Shown: positions 16,232 through 25,045, counted from the first letter of the stretch. The stretch: 32,743 nucleotides of DNA from Acidobacteriota bacterium (GCA_026393675.1 JAPKZQ010000001.1:1-32743), one strand, 5' to 3'. The notes: generated from the letters alone by a model not told the origin. Program-made: numbers and translations.

Positions 16232-17560
16232 ATGAATACGTTGAACTCGATCGTTGCCTTCGTCTTTGTACTCGGCGTGCTGGTGTTCGTGCACGAACTG
16301 GGACACTTCCTGGTGGCGCGCTGGCTTGGCGTCCGCGTGATCACATTCTCGATCGGGTTCGGCCCGAAGCTCTTGAAGTTCCGGCGCAACGACATCGAGT
16401 ACTGCATCAGTGCGTTTCCGCTCGGCGGCTACGTCAAGATGGCGGGCGAGAACCCGGACGAGCCGCTCTCGGGCAATCCTGGCGAGTTTCTCGCACGCAG
16501 CCGGTGGGACCGGTTCCGCATACTGGTCGCCGGGCCGGTGATGAACATCCTCCTGGCGGTTGTGCTGATGTGGGTCGTGCTCGCGCAGGGCGCACAGGTG
16601 CCCGCGTTCCAGGACGCGCCGGTGGTCATCGGCGCGGTCGGCGCCAAGTCACCAGCGGAAAAGGGCGGGATCAAGCCCGGCGATCGGATCACCAAAGTCG
16701 GCAGTCAACCCGTGGCCACGTGGGAGGAGTTCTACCTGGCGATTGGCGGTCGCGCGAATCGCGAAGTGCCGATTACGCTGCTGCGCGAAGGACGCGACAC
16801 GGTCATCACCGTGACGCCGGTGGGGCAGACCAAGATGCAGATCGGCGACATCGGCGTGCTGCCGAATGTCCATCCCAGCATCAGTACTGTCGAGCGCGGC
16901 GAACCGGCGGAGAAAGCCGGCATCAAGACCGGCGACGTGGTGATGGCCGCCAACGGCGAGACGATCGTGTTCTCGAGCCAGTTGTCGGCGACGATTCGCA
17001 AGTTTCCAGGCGTGCCGATGACCCTTCGCGTGGCGCGGGACGGTTCCACGCTCGACATCGCGGTGACCCCACGGCGCCAGGGGGCGATTGGTGTGATCGG
17101 CATCCGCATTCAGGACGAGTTCAGGTTGGTGCAGCCCGGGGTCGTTGGCGCCCTCGGGATGAGCATCGACCGCAATATCCAGTTCAGCGGTCTGATCGCG
17201 CGCACCCTTGGCGGGCTGTTTACGCGGGAGACGTCTCCCAGCCAGTTGATGGGCCCGGTCGCCATTGCGCAGTTGTCGGGCGAATACGCCGCGCTCGGGT
17301 GGCTGGCGACTTTCACGTTCATGGCCTCGCTCAGCCTGAACCTCGGCCTGATAAACCTGCTGCCGATTCCCATCCTCGACGGCGGCCACATCCTCATCAT
17401 GGCCATCGAATCGGTGGCCCGCCGCGATCTGAGCCTGAAGGTCAAGGAGCGGATGGTGATGGCGGGCTTTGTGGCGCTGATGCTGCTGATGGTGACGGTG
17501 GTCTATAACGACCTGTCACGCCTCTCCTGGTTCGGCCGCTTCATGCCTGGCGGACATTAG
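16232..17560 (+). CDS. rseP: RIP metalloprotease RseP (site-2 protease)
   Basis: Inner-membrane zinc protease that cuts anti-sigma factors and leftover signal peptides. 442 residues. The zinc motif HELGH lies in the first membrane helix (H21-E22...H25), and the third ligand is in NLLPIPILDGG (N375-D383). Two PDZ domains sit between (about residues 130-195 and 200-285), each with a KxGIKxGDxI/V loop. The final helices are hydrophobic. The ATG at 16232 puts HELGH at the usual distance from the N-terminus; the long upstream frame lies in dxr. Last gene of the block. Confidence 0.95.
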   Translation: MNTLNSIVAFVFVLGVLVFVHELGHFLVARWLGVRVITFSIGFGPKLLKFRRNDIEYCISAFPLGGYVKMAGENPDEPLSGNPGEFLARSRWDRFRILVAGPVMNILLAVVLMWVVLAQGAQVPAFQDAPVVIGAVGAKSPAEKGGIKPGDRITKVGSQPVATWEEFYLAIGGRANREVPITLLREGRDTVITVTPVGQTKMQIGDIGVLPNVHPSISTVERGEPAEKAGIKTGDVVMAANGETIVFSSQLSATIRKFPGVPMTLRVARDGSTLDIAVTPRRQGAIGVIGIRIQDEFRLVQPGVVGALGMSIDRNIQFSGLIARTLGGLFTRETSPSQLMGPVAIAQLSGEYAALGWLATFTFMASLSLNLGLINLLPIPILDGGHILIMAIESVARRDLSLKVKERMVMAGFVALMLLMVTVVYNDLSRLSWFGRFMPGGH

Positions 17561-17568
17561 AAACAGCC

Positions 17569-17598
17569 GTCTGGCCAGTGGCTGAGAATCAGCCAGAC
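17569..17598. terminator. Hairpin between convergent genes
   Basis: TGGCTGA/TCAGCCA with a GAA triloop (17579-17595) lies inside a competing stem GTCTGGC/GCCAGAC (17569-17575 with 17592-17598), just after rseP. No T-run follows on either strand, so efficiency is uncertain. The rest of the 180-bp gap holds only a small stem GTTCAG/CTGAAC at 17710-17726, just past the stop of the opposite gene. Confidence 0.4.
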
Positions 17599-17740
17599 AG
17601 TGGTTGATGTTCAGCCGGCGATCCCCCGCTATTGGCAATACAGGCGCGTGTCGCTGATGGCACCGCTTATTCACACTCAGGCCATCAAAACTGAATATCG
17701 CCGGAAGCGGTTCAGTCTTGCTGAACGCGAGAACGACCGG

Positions 17741-18877
17741 CTAGCGTCGGCGCAACCCGATGATACTCACCAGGAAGCTGGAGATCATTGTCTGGAATCC
17801 GAGGATGGTAACGGTCGCGCCCGCGACGGCGCGGGAGAGATCCTGCCCGGAACAGGCCAGCAGCACGACCCCGGCAACCAGCGCCGCGGCGCCAGAGAGC
17901 AGCCCCTTCTCCAGCGTCACCAGTTCATAGAAGCGTGTGAGTTTCGGATCTTCTGGCAGCAGCCGTTCGCTGACCGCAAACGTCTTGGCGAAAATCGCGA
18001 AGATGACCGACTGGTATCCACAAAGCAGACACGCGCTCGAGAGCAGCAGCGCTCGCGCGGCGGAGACCTCGCCGGCAGCCGCAGGGGACCAGGCCACGGC
18101 ATAGCCGCCGGCGCCGACGAGCCACAACAGCAGCCCCGGCATCAGGAACAGCCAGCGCGGCGTGTAGAGCAGGAAGAACCGCAGCGCGCGCCACCCGTCC
18201 CGGAACGTCCGCAGATGCGCCCGGTGCACGACGCGCCGGTCGGGATAGACGGTGATGGGAACCTCGGCGATCCGCGCATGCAGGAGGCTGGCCTTGAGGA
18301 TCATTTCGGCCGCGAATTCCATCCCCGTGCACTGCAGATCGAGCCGTTCGTAGAGTCCCCTGGTGAATCCCCTGAACCCGCAATTGACGTCGTGGACGGG
18401 ACTCCGGTACCACCACCGGGACAGGAGCGAAAACAGCGGGTTGCCAATCCACCGGTGCGACCATTTCATCGCGCCGGGCATGATGCGTCCGCCGCCTGAG
18501 GGTAGCCGGCATCCCTGCGCGAGTTCGGCTCCGCCCCGCAGCCGCGCCACCAATTCGGGGATGGCCTGGAAATCATGCTGGCCATCGGCATCCGCCATGA
18601 TGATGTAGCCACCGCGCGCCGACCCGATGCCGCCCATCAGGCCGTTGCCGTAGCCTTTGAGGTCGACGCGGACCACCCGCGCGCCGTGGCTGGCCGCAAC
18701 AATCGGCGAATCGTCCGTGCTGCTGTCAGCGACGACAACCTCGCCGGCAATGTCGTGCTCCTGCAGCACGCCGATGGCGGCGTCGATGCAGGCGCCGATG
18801 GTGGCCGCCTCGTTCAGGCAGGGAATGACAATGGAGACTTCGACTGGATTGGTTTCGGCGCCTCGCTCAGGCGTCAT
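17741..18877 (-). CDS. Polytopic GT2 glycosyltransferase (dolichyl-phosphate-sugar synthase-like)
   Basis: 378 residues. A GT-A catalytic part (about 1-235) opens with VSIVIPCLNEAATIGACIDAA and holds VVVADSSTDDSP and the metal motif DADGQHD. A GNPLFSLLSRWW...VHDVNCGFRGF segment is typical of polyprenyl-phosphate glycosyltransferases. The C-terminal third has about four membrane helices. It probably loads a sugar onto a polyprenyl phosphate for export. ATG 18877 fits the family start. It is the last of four minus-strand genes, 44 bp after the CobA-HemD stop. Confidence 0.87.
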   Translation of the reverse strand: MTPERGAETNPVEVSIVIPCLNEAATIGACIDAAIGVLQEHDIAGEVVVADSSTDDSPIVAASHGARVVRVDLKGYGNGLMGGIGSARGGYIIMADADGQHDFQAIPELVARLRGGAELAQGCRLPSGGGRIMPGAMKWSHRWIGNPLFSLLSRWWYRSPVHDVNCGFRGFTRGLYERLDLQCTGMEFAAEMILKASLLHARIAEVPITVYPDRRVVHRAHLRTFRDGWRALRFFLLYTPRWLFLMPGLLLWLVGAGGYAVAWSPAAAGEVSAARALLLSSACLLCGYQSVIFAIFAKTFAVSERLLPEDPKLTRFYELVTLEKGLLSGAAALVAGVVLLACSGQDLSRAVAGATVTILGFQTMISSFLVSIIGLRRR

Positions 18878-18908
18878 CGGCGGTTCCCGGCGGTCGAGGG
18901 TGGCAGAA

Positions 18909-18941
18909 GCACCACGGGCTGCTACGCCTGTTTCGTGGTGC
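18909..18941 (-). terminator. Hairpin across the CobA-HemD stop codon
   Basis: Perfect 8-bp inverted repeat GCACCACG/CGTGGTGC (18909-18916 with 18934-18941), 17-nt loop containing the TAG. On the minus strand it is followed by TTCTGCC, a poor T-tract. It could reduce read-through into the GT2 gene. Confidence 0.35.
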
Positions 18942-20463
18942 GCACGTGGCGCACGACGGCGGCGACCAGGCCGGCGCTCGTGTGATCGTCGGCGACGATG
19001 TCGGCGCGGATGCCGTGCGCCAGCAACGCCTGCGCGGTCACCGGGCCGATGCAGGCGACCAGCGTCCTGCGCAACAAATCGACCAGCGCCTCGGCGCCGT
19101 AGATGTCGACGAATTCGCGGGCAGTCGACGGGTTGCCGAACACGAGGATGTCGACCTGTTGCTCGAGCAATTTCTTGTAGAGATCGGGTTCGCCCTTATC
19201 GCCCGGCAACACCTTGACGATTCGATAGGCGGCAACCTCAGTCACCTCGGCGCCAGCTCTTCTGAGCTCCGCCGCCAGCACGTCGCGCACGCCTTCGGCG
19301 CGCGGAATCAGGATTCGGAGGCGGTCGAGGCGCCGCGATTCGGCGAGCGCCTCGACGATGCCCTCGGGCCTGTACTCGGATGGCTTGGCATCGACGCGGA
19401 TGCCGAGCGCGGCGAATCGATCGACCGACGTCTGGCCAATCGCACAGATGCCCACACCGTGGAGGCTGCGGACGTCACTGGGCCCTGCCAGCAGCCGTCG
19501 AAGGAAGACGTCGGTGCCCGCCAGCGTCGGCAGCACGACCCAGTCGTAGGTGCCGATTTTCGCGCACGCCTCGTCGAGCGTCTCGTAGCCGGTCGGTGGC
19601 GCCATACGCACGGTCGGGGCCACGATCACGTCGGCACCCTGGTCTTCGAGCAGGTCGACCAACTCGCGGGCCTGCTCGCGCGGCCGGGTCACCACGACCC
19701 GCCGTCCCGACAATGGGCGCACGTCAAACCACCGCATATGCTCACGCAGGGCGGCTACCCGTCCGACGACGACGATCGCCGGCCGGGATTCGGTCGGCAG
19801 GGCGGTATCGGCCAGCGAGGCCAGCGTGCCGGTGATCGTGCGCTGCGTGGGCAGCGTGGCGTTGTAGATCAACGCCACCGGCTCGTCATCAGACCGCCCG
19901 TTGGCCCGCAGCGCCGCGAGCATGGCCGGAAGCTGCCTGGGACCGGCGTAACAGACGATGGTGCCGTCGAGTTTGGCGAGGCTCGCCCAGTCGAGATCCG
20001 GCGTGTCCTCTGTCGCATCCTCGTTACCGCGCACCAGCGTGAGCGTGTCTCCGCCTCCCCGATACGTGACGGCGATACCCGCGTAGGCGGGGCCGCCCAC
20101 GGCTGCGGGAATGCCCGGCACGACTTCGAACCTCACTCCGTGTTCATGGAGAAACAGCGCTTCCTCGCCGCCATCGTCGAACACGAACGGATCGCCCCAC
20201 TTCAGCCGCGCCACCTGCTTGCCCTCCCGGACCTTCTCGAGCAGGAGGTAGGCGATCGCGTCACGAGCTGTGCCCTGTGGCGCCGCGCGCCCGACGTCGA
20301 TGCGCTCGGCATCCGGTCTGGCATACCGCAGGAGAGACGGGTGGACGAGCCGGTCGTACACGACGACGTCAGCCCGCCCGAGGCTGTTGGCCCCGCGCAC
20401 GGTGATCAGGCCCGGATCGCCCGGGCCGGCCCCGATAAAACAAACCATTGGACGATTCGGCAT
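18922..20463 (-). CDS. cobA/hemD: Fused uroporphyrinogen-III C-methyltransferase / uroporphyrinogen-III synthase
   Basis: 513 residues with two enzymes. The N-terminal half (about 1-245) is SAM-dependent CobA/SUMT, which makes precorrin-2 for siroheme or cobalamin: GAGPGDPGLITVRG, VVVYDRLVHPSLL, LKWGDPFVFDDGGEEA, PAYAGIAVTYRG. The C-terminal half (about 255-513) is HemD, which closes hydroxymethylbilane to uroporphyrinogen III: GRRVVVTRPREQARELVDLLEDQGADV and late FGNPSTAREFVDIYG. Several CobA positions differ from consensus (VPGIPAA for VPGITSA, VTYRG for VTHRG, FDDGGEE for FGRGGEE). ATG 20463 begins the CobA motif at once. The frame upstream overlaps the VWFA gene and is noise. No other heme gene is present here. 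Confidence 0.92.
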   Translation of the reverse strand: MPNRPMVCFIGAGPGDPGLITVRGANSLGRADVVVYDRLVHPSLLRYARPDAERIDVGRAAPQGTARDAIAYLLLEKVREGKQVARLKWGDPFVFDDGGEEALFLHEHGVRFEVVPGIPAAVGGPAYAGIAVTYRGGGDTLTLVRGNEDATEDTPDLDWASLAKLDGTIVCYAGPRQLPAMLAALRANGRSDDEPVALIYNATLPTQRTITGTLASLADTALPTESRPAIVVVGRVAALREHMRWFDVRPLSGRRVVVTRPREQARELVDLLEDQGADVIVAPTVRMAPPTGYETLDEACAKIGTYDWVVLPTLAGTDVFLRRLLAGPSDVRSLHGVGICAIGQTSVDRFAALGIRVDAKPSEYRPEGIVEALAESRRLDRLRILIPRAEGVRDVLAAELRRAGAEVTEVAAYRIVKVLPGDKGEPDLYKKLLEQQVDILVFGNPSTAREFVDIYGAEALVDLLRRTLVACIGPVTAQALLAHGIRADIVADDHTSAGLVAAVVRHVRTTKQA

Positions 20464-20503
20464 GGGACACCTGCCCGGCCGGCTACCGGGCGGAAGAAGC
20501 ATA

Positions 20504-21454
20504 TCAGAGCGACGGCCCGTAGTAGCCCTGCTTGGTCCTCGAACTGGTGCCGGGGCGCTCGACGCGGACGACGACGCGGCGCCATCGGCCGTCCCGGCGA
20601 GGATTCTTCGAGGAGTAGCCCAACAGGTACTGGCTCGAAAGCTCCTGCCAGATCTGGTTGTAGATGGCCGGAAGGTCCGCGACCGTCTCGGGAAAGAACA
20701 CGCGGCCGCCGGTCTGGGTGGTGAGCTGGCGCAGGACGTACTCCGCCTCGCTGTACGCTTTGCCGATATTCGAATCCTGGGCGCGCAGGCCAATCGCGTA
20801 GACCGCGGTTTCGGAACGCTTGGTCTGGTCGAGGACTTCCTCAAACGAGACGAGGCTCGAGGTGTCCTCGCCGTCGGTCAGCAACACGATGGCCTGGCGC
20901 CGGAGTTCGTCGGCGCTGCGTGCCTGGTTCTTCTTGAGTTCCTTGAGCGCGATGTAGACCGCGTTATAGAGCGCCGTCGACCCGCCGGCCGAGAGCGAGG
21001 CGATGGCGCGATCCAGATCCGGGTGGGCGCTGGTGAACGGCAGCAGGACGTTGACGCGACTGTCGAAATTGATCAGTTGCGTCCGATCTTCGGGCCGGAG
21101 GTGCGCGACGAACCCGCCGGCTGCCGCCCGGACCGTCGCGATCTTTTCGTCCATGCTGGCGCTCGTGTCGACCAGCAGCGACACGGCGAGCGGCAGATTG
21201 GTCCGGCTGAAAAACGTGACGTCCTGTTTGACGCCATCCTCATAGACGGAGAAGTCGTCCTGGGTCAGGTCCGTCACGTATCGGTTCGCCGGATCGGTGA
21301 CCGTGACGTTGAGCGACACCACGTCGACGCCGCTGCGGAACGCGCCGCTCTGGGGTGGCACCACATCCTGCGGCTTCTGCCTCCCAGCGAGCGTCGCCGA
21401 CGCGGCGGCGAGTGCCAGCACCAGCCCCAGCGCGACCGTTCGTGACAGGCGCAT
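20504..21454 (-). CDS. Secreted VWFA-domain protein (TIGR03436-type), intact MIDAS
   Basis: 316 residues. A signal peptide (about 1-24) is followed by a small beta domain ending DDFSVYEDGVKQDVTFFSR, then a von Willebrand A domain. The metal-ion-dependent adhesion site is complete: DTSAS (D96, S98, S100), a Thr in GGSTALYNAVY and Asp in LLTDGED. The C-terminus ends with a beta strand run (RVVVRVERPG...GYYGPSL). This architecture is the family named for Acidobacteria; its ligand is unknown. Start ATG 21454 shares one base with the upstream stop (TGATG); GTG 21457 is possible. Probably periplasmic or surface-exposed. Confidence 0.88.
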   Translation of the reverse strand: MRLSRTVALGLVLALAAASATLAGRQKPQDVVPPQSGAFRSGVDVVSLNVTVTDPANRYVTDLTQDDFSVYEDGVKQDVTFFSRTNLPLAVSLLVDTSASMDEKIATVRAAAGGFVAHLRPEDRTQLINFDSRVNVLLPFTSAHPDLDRAIASLSAGGSTALYNAVYIALKELKKNQARSADELRRQAIVLLTDGEDTSSLVSFEEVLDQTKRSETAVYAIGLRAQDSNIGKAYSEAEYVLRQLTTQTGGRVFFPETVADLPAIYNQIWQELSSQYLLGYSSKNPRRDGRWRRVVVRVERPGTSSRTKQGYYGPSL

Positions 21455-22377
21455 CACTTGGGTGGGTTGGCCTTGACGCGGACCGGGGTACCGCGTGCCG
21501 TCAGGTCGGTTCTGGTGGCGCTCACTTCGATCTTCTCGGGTGGAATCAGCGTTTGTGGCCGCGCGTAGGTCACCCGATACTGGGAGAGCAACTCTGCCGC
21601 GATCCGGTCCAACGTGTCTTTGATCGCCATTGACGACAACAGGTTCTGCCGGCTACCCCCGCTGGCCCTTGTGCCACGGTCGAACACACTCTCGCGGCTT
21701 CGTCCGTCGGCCGTCATCGCGTCGGGCGGGGTGCCCCGCGAGACGGTGACCACGTGGAGCGCCGGACCCTGGTCGGCGAGCTGCTCGAGCACGTTGCGGT
21801 CGTCCCGGTTGCTGAATTCAGCGCCGCCCAGCCAGATCACCAAGATCGCCGAGCGTTCGGCCTCTCGCTTCTTGAGCCCGTTCAGCGTCTCGACGACCGC
21901 CTCGAGCGTATAGGCACCCGACCCGGGCGTCGAGAAAACCCGTCCGATGCCCTGCGCCAGAAGCGCCGCATCGCTCGTGTAGTCGGCCAGCACCCGTGGG
22001 CGTTCGCCGAACTCGACCAGGGATATATGAGCGTGCGGACGCATCTGCGCGACGAGCGACTCGAGCCCCTGGCGCAAGTCGCTGATCTGTGAGCCGGCGG
22101 CTGCGCTGGTGTCGACCAGCACCGCCAGATCAATTGGTTCGGTCGCCCGGCGCACCCTCAGGACTTCGCGCAGGCGCCCATCCTCCCGGATAGCGAAATC
22201 ACGCGGCCCGAGATTCGGCACCGGTTTGCCCGAGCGATCGAGCACGGACACGAAGATGTCGCGTTCGAGCGCCTGGGCGGCCGCACGGCCTGGGAGGAGC
22301 GCCCCCAGCACCGCGAGCGTGAGAACGGGGAACATCCGCCGACAACGCGCGCGCAGCACGCTTGGGTTCACGGTCAT
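21454..22377 (-). CDS. Secreted VWFA-domain protein with degenerate MIDAS
   Basis: 307 residues with the same layout as its downstream neighbour: a signal peptide (about 1-35, core MFPVLTLAVLGALLPG), a PRDFAIREDGRLREVLRVRR beta-domain motif, then a VWA fold. The metal site is altered: DTSAA (D89, S91, A93) replaces DxSxS, and the strand that should carry the second Asp reads VIWLGGAE. It therefore probably cannot bind Mg2+ as the neighbour does. AAGGA precedes the ATG at 22377 by 5 nt. First gene of the minus-strand run, with its own promoter. Confidence 0.84.
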   Translation of the reverse strand: MTVNPSVLRARCRRMFPVLTLAVLGALLPGRAAAQALERDIFVSVLDRSGKPVPNLGPRDFAIREDGRLREVLRVRRATEPIDLAVLVDTSAAAGSQISDLRQGLESLVAQMRPHAHISLVEFGERPRVLADYTSDAALLAQGIGRVFSTPGSGAYTLEAVVETLNGLKKREAERSAILVIWLGGAEFSNRDDRNVLEQLADQGPALHVVTVSRGTPPDAMTADGRSRESVFDRGTRASGGSRQNLLSSMAIKDTLDRIAAELLSQYRVTYARPQTLIPPEKIEVSATRTDLTARGTPVRVKANPPK

Positions 22378-22407
22378 TCATCCTTGTTGGAGGCAGGCCT
22401 ACTTTTC

Positions 22408-22437
22408 AGTATAGCGAAAGCGCGAAACGATTGTCAG
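22408..22437 (-). promoter_or_regulatory. Promoter of the VWFA operon
   Basis: On the minus strand, -35 CTGACA (22437-22432), an 18-bp spacer and -10 TATACT (22413-22408), about 31 bp before the ATG. Back-to-back with the nuo promoter. Confidence 0.55.
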
Positions 22438-22454
22438 CACGGCACTTGGCTTTC

Positions 22455-22484
22455 TTGACCGATCTTCGAGGCGCATGTTATAAC
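22455..22484 (+). promoter_or_regulatory. Sigma70-type promoter of the nuo operon
   Basis: -35 TTGACC (22455-22460), 18-bp spacer and -10 TATAAC (22479-22484), or 17 bp to TTATAA. It is the best promoter match in the window. Predicted start near 22491, leaving a 5' leader of about 186 nt before nuoA. Confidence 0.65.
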
Positions 22485-22533
22485 CCGTGGGCTACGGTGT
22501 TTAACGCCCTCCCGCGAGATGCTGGTGCGCCTG

Positions 22534-22609
22534 CTTTGTGCTTCGACTCGCAGTTACGGTTGCGTGCTCTTGCGAGGCGTTCCGGCGACAATGCTCGCTC
22601 AGCACAAAG
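22534..22609 (+). promoter_or_regulatory. Long-range stem in the nuo leader
   Basis: CTTTGTGCT (22534-22542) is perfectly complementary to AGCACAAAG (22601-22609), closing a 58-nt loop in the nuoA 5' leader. No known riboswitch or T-box signature is recognised. About 67 nt lie between the stem and the nuoA ATG. Confidence 0.35.
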
Positions 22610-22676
22610 TCCTGAGTGAACATGTTCGTCGCGGGATCTGTGAATCGAAGGGCTTTGCGACACGGGTGATACGTCG

Positions 22677-23033
22677 ATGGTCAACGCGTGGATTCCGATT
22701 CTCATCTACATCCTGGTCGCGATGGCGTTCGGCGTGGGCACCCTGCTGGTGGCCAGGCTGGTCGCGCCGCAGCGCGCGGGCAAGGTCAAGCTCGATCCGT
22801 ACGAGTGCGGCATTGAACCGAAGACCGATGCGCGTGATCGCTACAGCGTCCGGTACTTCATGGTGGCCATGCTGTTCCTGATCTTCGACGTGGAGACGAT
22901 TTTCCTGTATCCATGGGCCGTCATCATGGATTCGCTGGCGTGGTTTGGTTTCATCGAGATGATGGTGTTCCTGTTCATCCTCGTCGTCGGGTATGTCTAT
23001 GCCTGGCGTGAGGGCGCCCTGGAGTGGGCGTAG
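22677..23033 (+). CDS. nuoA: NADH-quinone oxidoreductase subunit A
   Basis: 118 residues, three membrane helices (about 6-28, 62-84, 90-112). The long first loop carries LDPYECGIEPKTDARDRYSVRYF, the conserved NuoA quinone-cavity segment with its Cys. First gene of the complex I operon. There is no clear Shine-Dalgarno, only a GGGTGA 10 nt upstream. In standard operons nuoB follows; here nuoC begins 14 nt after the stop. Confidence 0.93.
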   Translation: MVNAWIPILIYILVAMAFGVGTLLVARLVAPQRAGKVKLDPYECGIEPKTDARDRYSVRYFMVAMLFLIFDVETIFLYPWAVIMDSLAWFGFIEMMVFLFILVVGYVYAWREGALEWA

Positions 23034-23047
23034 GCGGGGGAGCGGTG

Positions 23048-23758
23048 ATGTCCGAAGACCCGAAGCTCGATCCTCCAGAAAAGCCCGCGGCGGCAGCCCC
23101 GGCTGACAAGCCCGCGGCTGCAGCCGCCGAGAAGCCCGCTGCGGCAGCCAAGCCCGCTGCGGCGAAGCCCGAACCCAAGGCGCCGCCGGCCCTGCCAGTG
23201 CCGCCCGACCAGGCGCCACCAGCCGACATGGCGATTCCGCCATTCATTGCGGCTCTCCAGGCCAGGGTGCCCGGTGCGGTTGAACACGTGAGTTTCTGGG
23301 TCGGCGACTGGTCGGTCGTTGTGGCCGCCAACCGTCTGATCGAGGTGGCCACCTTCCTGCGGGACGCGCCTGAGTGCGCATTCAACTACCTGTCCGATCT
23401 GACGGCGAGCGATTGGCCGGCCCGACCCGACAAGCGGTTTGACCTGATCCTGTGTCTCTACTCGATCGGGTTGCGCCAGCGTCTGCGCGTCAAGGTGCGC
23501 CTAGCCGATGGCGAAGCCGTGCCGTCAGTGACCAGTCTCTGGCCCGGAGCGAACTGGTTAGAGCGCGAGGTGTACGACATGTTCGGCGTGCCGTTCACCG
23601 GGCATCCGGACCTTCGGCGGATCCTGATGCCGCTCGACTGGCAGGGACATCCCCAGCGCAAGGACTACCCGCTCGAAGGACCTGGCGAACTCCTGATGGA
23701 AAACCCGCAGGACTGGTTGAAGGCAAGGCAGACGGCGGTTGAGGCCGACATCGAGTGA
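23048..23758 (+). CDS. nuoC: NADH-quinone oxidoreductase subunit C with Ala/Lys/Pro-rich N-terminus
   Basis: 236 residues. The N-terminal 65 or so are low-complexity (repeats of the type EKPAAAA, then [11 protein letters not shown]), likely a flexible tether. The 30-kDa subunit domain follows, with [67 protein letters not shown] and the end [11 protein letters not shown]. It is part of the quinone module and has no redox centre. ATG 23048 has GGGGGAG upstream; a GTG at 23024 would add only Gly/Val. It stands alone, not fused to NuoD. Confidence 0.93.
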   Translation: MSEDPKLDPPEKPAAAAPADKPAAAAAEKPAAAAKPAAAKPEPKAPPALPVPPDQAPPADMAIPPFIAALQARVPGAVEHVSFWVGDWSVVVAANRLIEVATFLRDAPECAFNYLSDLTASDWPARPDKRFDLILCLYSIGLRQRLRVKVRLADGEAVPSVTSLWPGANWLEREVYDMFGVPFTGHPDLRRILMPLDWQGHPQRKDYPLEGPGELLMENPQDWLKARQTAVEADIE

Positions 23759-24894
23759 GCACCGTGACCATGCAGAGAGAAACCGCCCGCCCGATGTTTG
23801 ACACCGACGAACTGGTCATCAACATGGGGCCCCAGCACCCCAGCACGCATGGCGTGCTGCGGCTTGTGCTGAAGCTCGACGGCGAGAAGGTCGTCGATTG
23901 CGATGCCGTCATTGGCTACCTGCACCGCGGCGTCGAGAAGTTGTGCGAGAATCGCGACTGGACCCAGATCGTCCTGATCACCGACCGGATGGACTACTGC
24001 GCGGCAGCGACCAACAATCTCGGCTACGTCGAGACGGTCGAAAAACTGATGTCGCTTGAGGTGCCGCGCCGGGCGCAGTACATCCGCACGATCCTCTCCG
24101 AGCTTCAGCGCGTCGCGAGCCACCTGCTCTGGCTGGGCACGCATGCCGCCGACATCGGTGCGCTGACGGTGCTGCTGTACGGGTTGCGCGAACGCGAGCT
24201 GGTGCTCGATCTGTTCGAGGAATACTGCGGCGCGCGTCTGACCTACAACTCCATGCGCATCGGCGGCCAGCCGGCCGACCTGCCGGAGGGCTGGGACAAG
24301 AAGGTGCTGCGCTTCTGCGAGATCCAGGAGCAGAAACTGCCGGAGTACGAGCAGTTGCTGACGAGCAACCGGATCTGGATGGAGCGCACCAACAACGTCG
24401 GCATCATCTCGGCTGCCGATGCGATCGGCATTGGCATGTGCGGTCCGCCGTTGCGTGCCTCGGGCGTCGTGCGCGACGTGCGCAAGGACGAGCCGTACGC
24501 GGCGTATGCCGAGATGGATTTCGACATTCCGATCGGCGTCCGGGGCGACACCTACGATCGCTACCTGGTCCGCCTTGAGGAGTTCCGCCAGTCGTTGCGG
24601 ATCATCCGCCAGGCGGTGGAGGGGCTTCCAGAAGGGCCGATCATGGGCAAGGTGCCGCGCCTGATCAAGCCGCCGGCCGGCGAAACCTACCATGCGATCG
24701 AGGCGCCGAAGGGCGAACTCGGGTACTTCATCGCGAGCGACGGCAAGTCGGTCAGCCCGTACCGGTTCCGGGTCAGGCCGCCGTCATTCTGCAATCTGCA
24801 GGCGCTCCGGCAGTTGGTGCGGGGCCACCTGATTGCCGATGTCGTGGCCCTCATCGGCACCATCGACATCGTGCTCGGTGAAGTGGATCGGTAA
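23755..24894 (+). CDS. nuoD: NADH-quinone oxidoreductase subunit D
   Basis: 379 residues, the 49-kDa subunit that shapes the quinone site with Nuo[23 protein letters not shown] near the N-terminus holds the conserved His loop; [58 protein letters not shown] and the final [13 protein letters not shown] are typical. GTG 23755 overlaps the nuoC stop (GTGA); ATG 23770 is an alternative. In the standard order nuoE, F and G would follow; here a repeat-filled 151-bp gap leads to nuoH. Confidence 0.94.
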   Translation: MSTVTMQRETARPMFDTDELVINMGPQHPSTHGVLRLVLKLDGEKVVDCDAVIGYLHRGVEKLCENRDWTQIVLITDRMDYCAAATNNLGYVETVEKLMSLEVPRRAQYIRTILSELQRVASHLLWLGTHAADIGALTVLLYGLRERELVLDLFEEYCGARLTYNSMRIGGQPADLPEGWDKKVLRFCEIQEQKLPEYEQLLTSNRIWMERTNNVGIISAADAIGIGMCGPPLRASGVVRDVRKDEPYAAYAEMDFDIPIGVRGDTYDRYLVRLEEFRQSLRIIRQAVEGLPEGPIMGKVPRLIKPPAGETYHAIEAPKGELGYFIASDGKSVSPYRFRVRPPSFCNLQALRQLVRGHLIADVVALIGTIDIVLGEVDR

Positions 24895-24899
24895 GTCGG

Positions 24900-25030
24900 A
24901 GGCGCGAGGGAAGAGGCGTGAGGCGTGAGGCGAAAGGCGCGAGGCGTGAGGCGCGAGGCGCGGGGGAGCAGGACGCGAGGCACGGGGGGCGTTCTTCCCT
25001 ATCGCCTCTCGCCTCGTCCCTAACGCCTAT
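24900..25030. repeat. Inverted heptamer arrays, locus 3 (nuoD-nuoH gap)
   Basis: Nine in-phase AGGCGNN heptamers (24900-24962, the second degenerate as AGGGAAG) face five in-phase CGCCTNN or TCCCTNN heptamers (24996-25030) across a 33-nt G-rich spacer. The array can fold into a large imperfect stem within the operon. It is the longest member of the family seen at 10076 and 12552. Confidence 0.75.
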
Positions 25031-25045
25031 AGATAACAACCAACC

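Noticed and set aside
18922-20844. 127-residue N-terminal extension of CobA-HemD
   Set aside because: It overlaps the VWFA gene, is Ser/Arg-rich, and the CobA motif starts right after ATG 20463.
22519-22881. 120-codon frame in the nuo leader
   Set aside because: It runs out of frame into nuoA, has a Ser/Arg-rich meaningless product and no ribosome site.
23024-23250. Low-complexity Ala/Lys/Pro start of nuoC as a possible frameshift or wrong start
   Set aside because: It is in frame with the NuoC domain, with a strong ribosome site before ATG 23048; a similar tail exists on NuoM.
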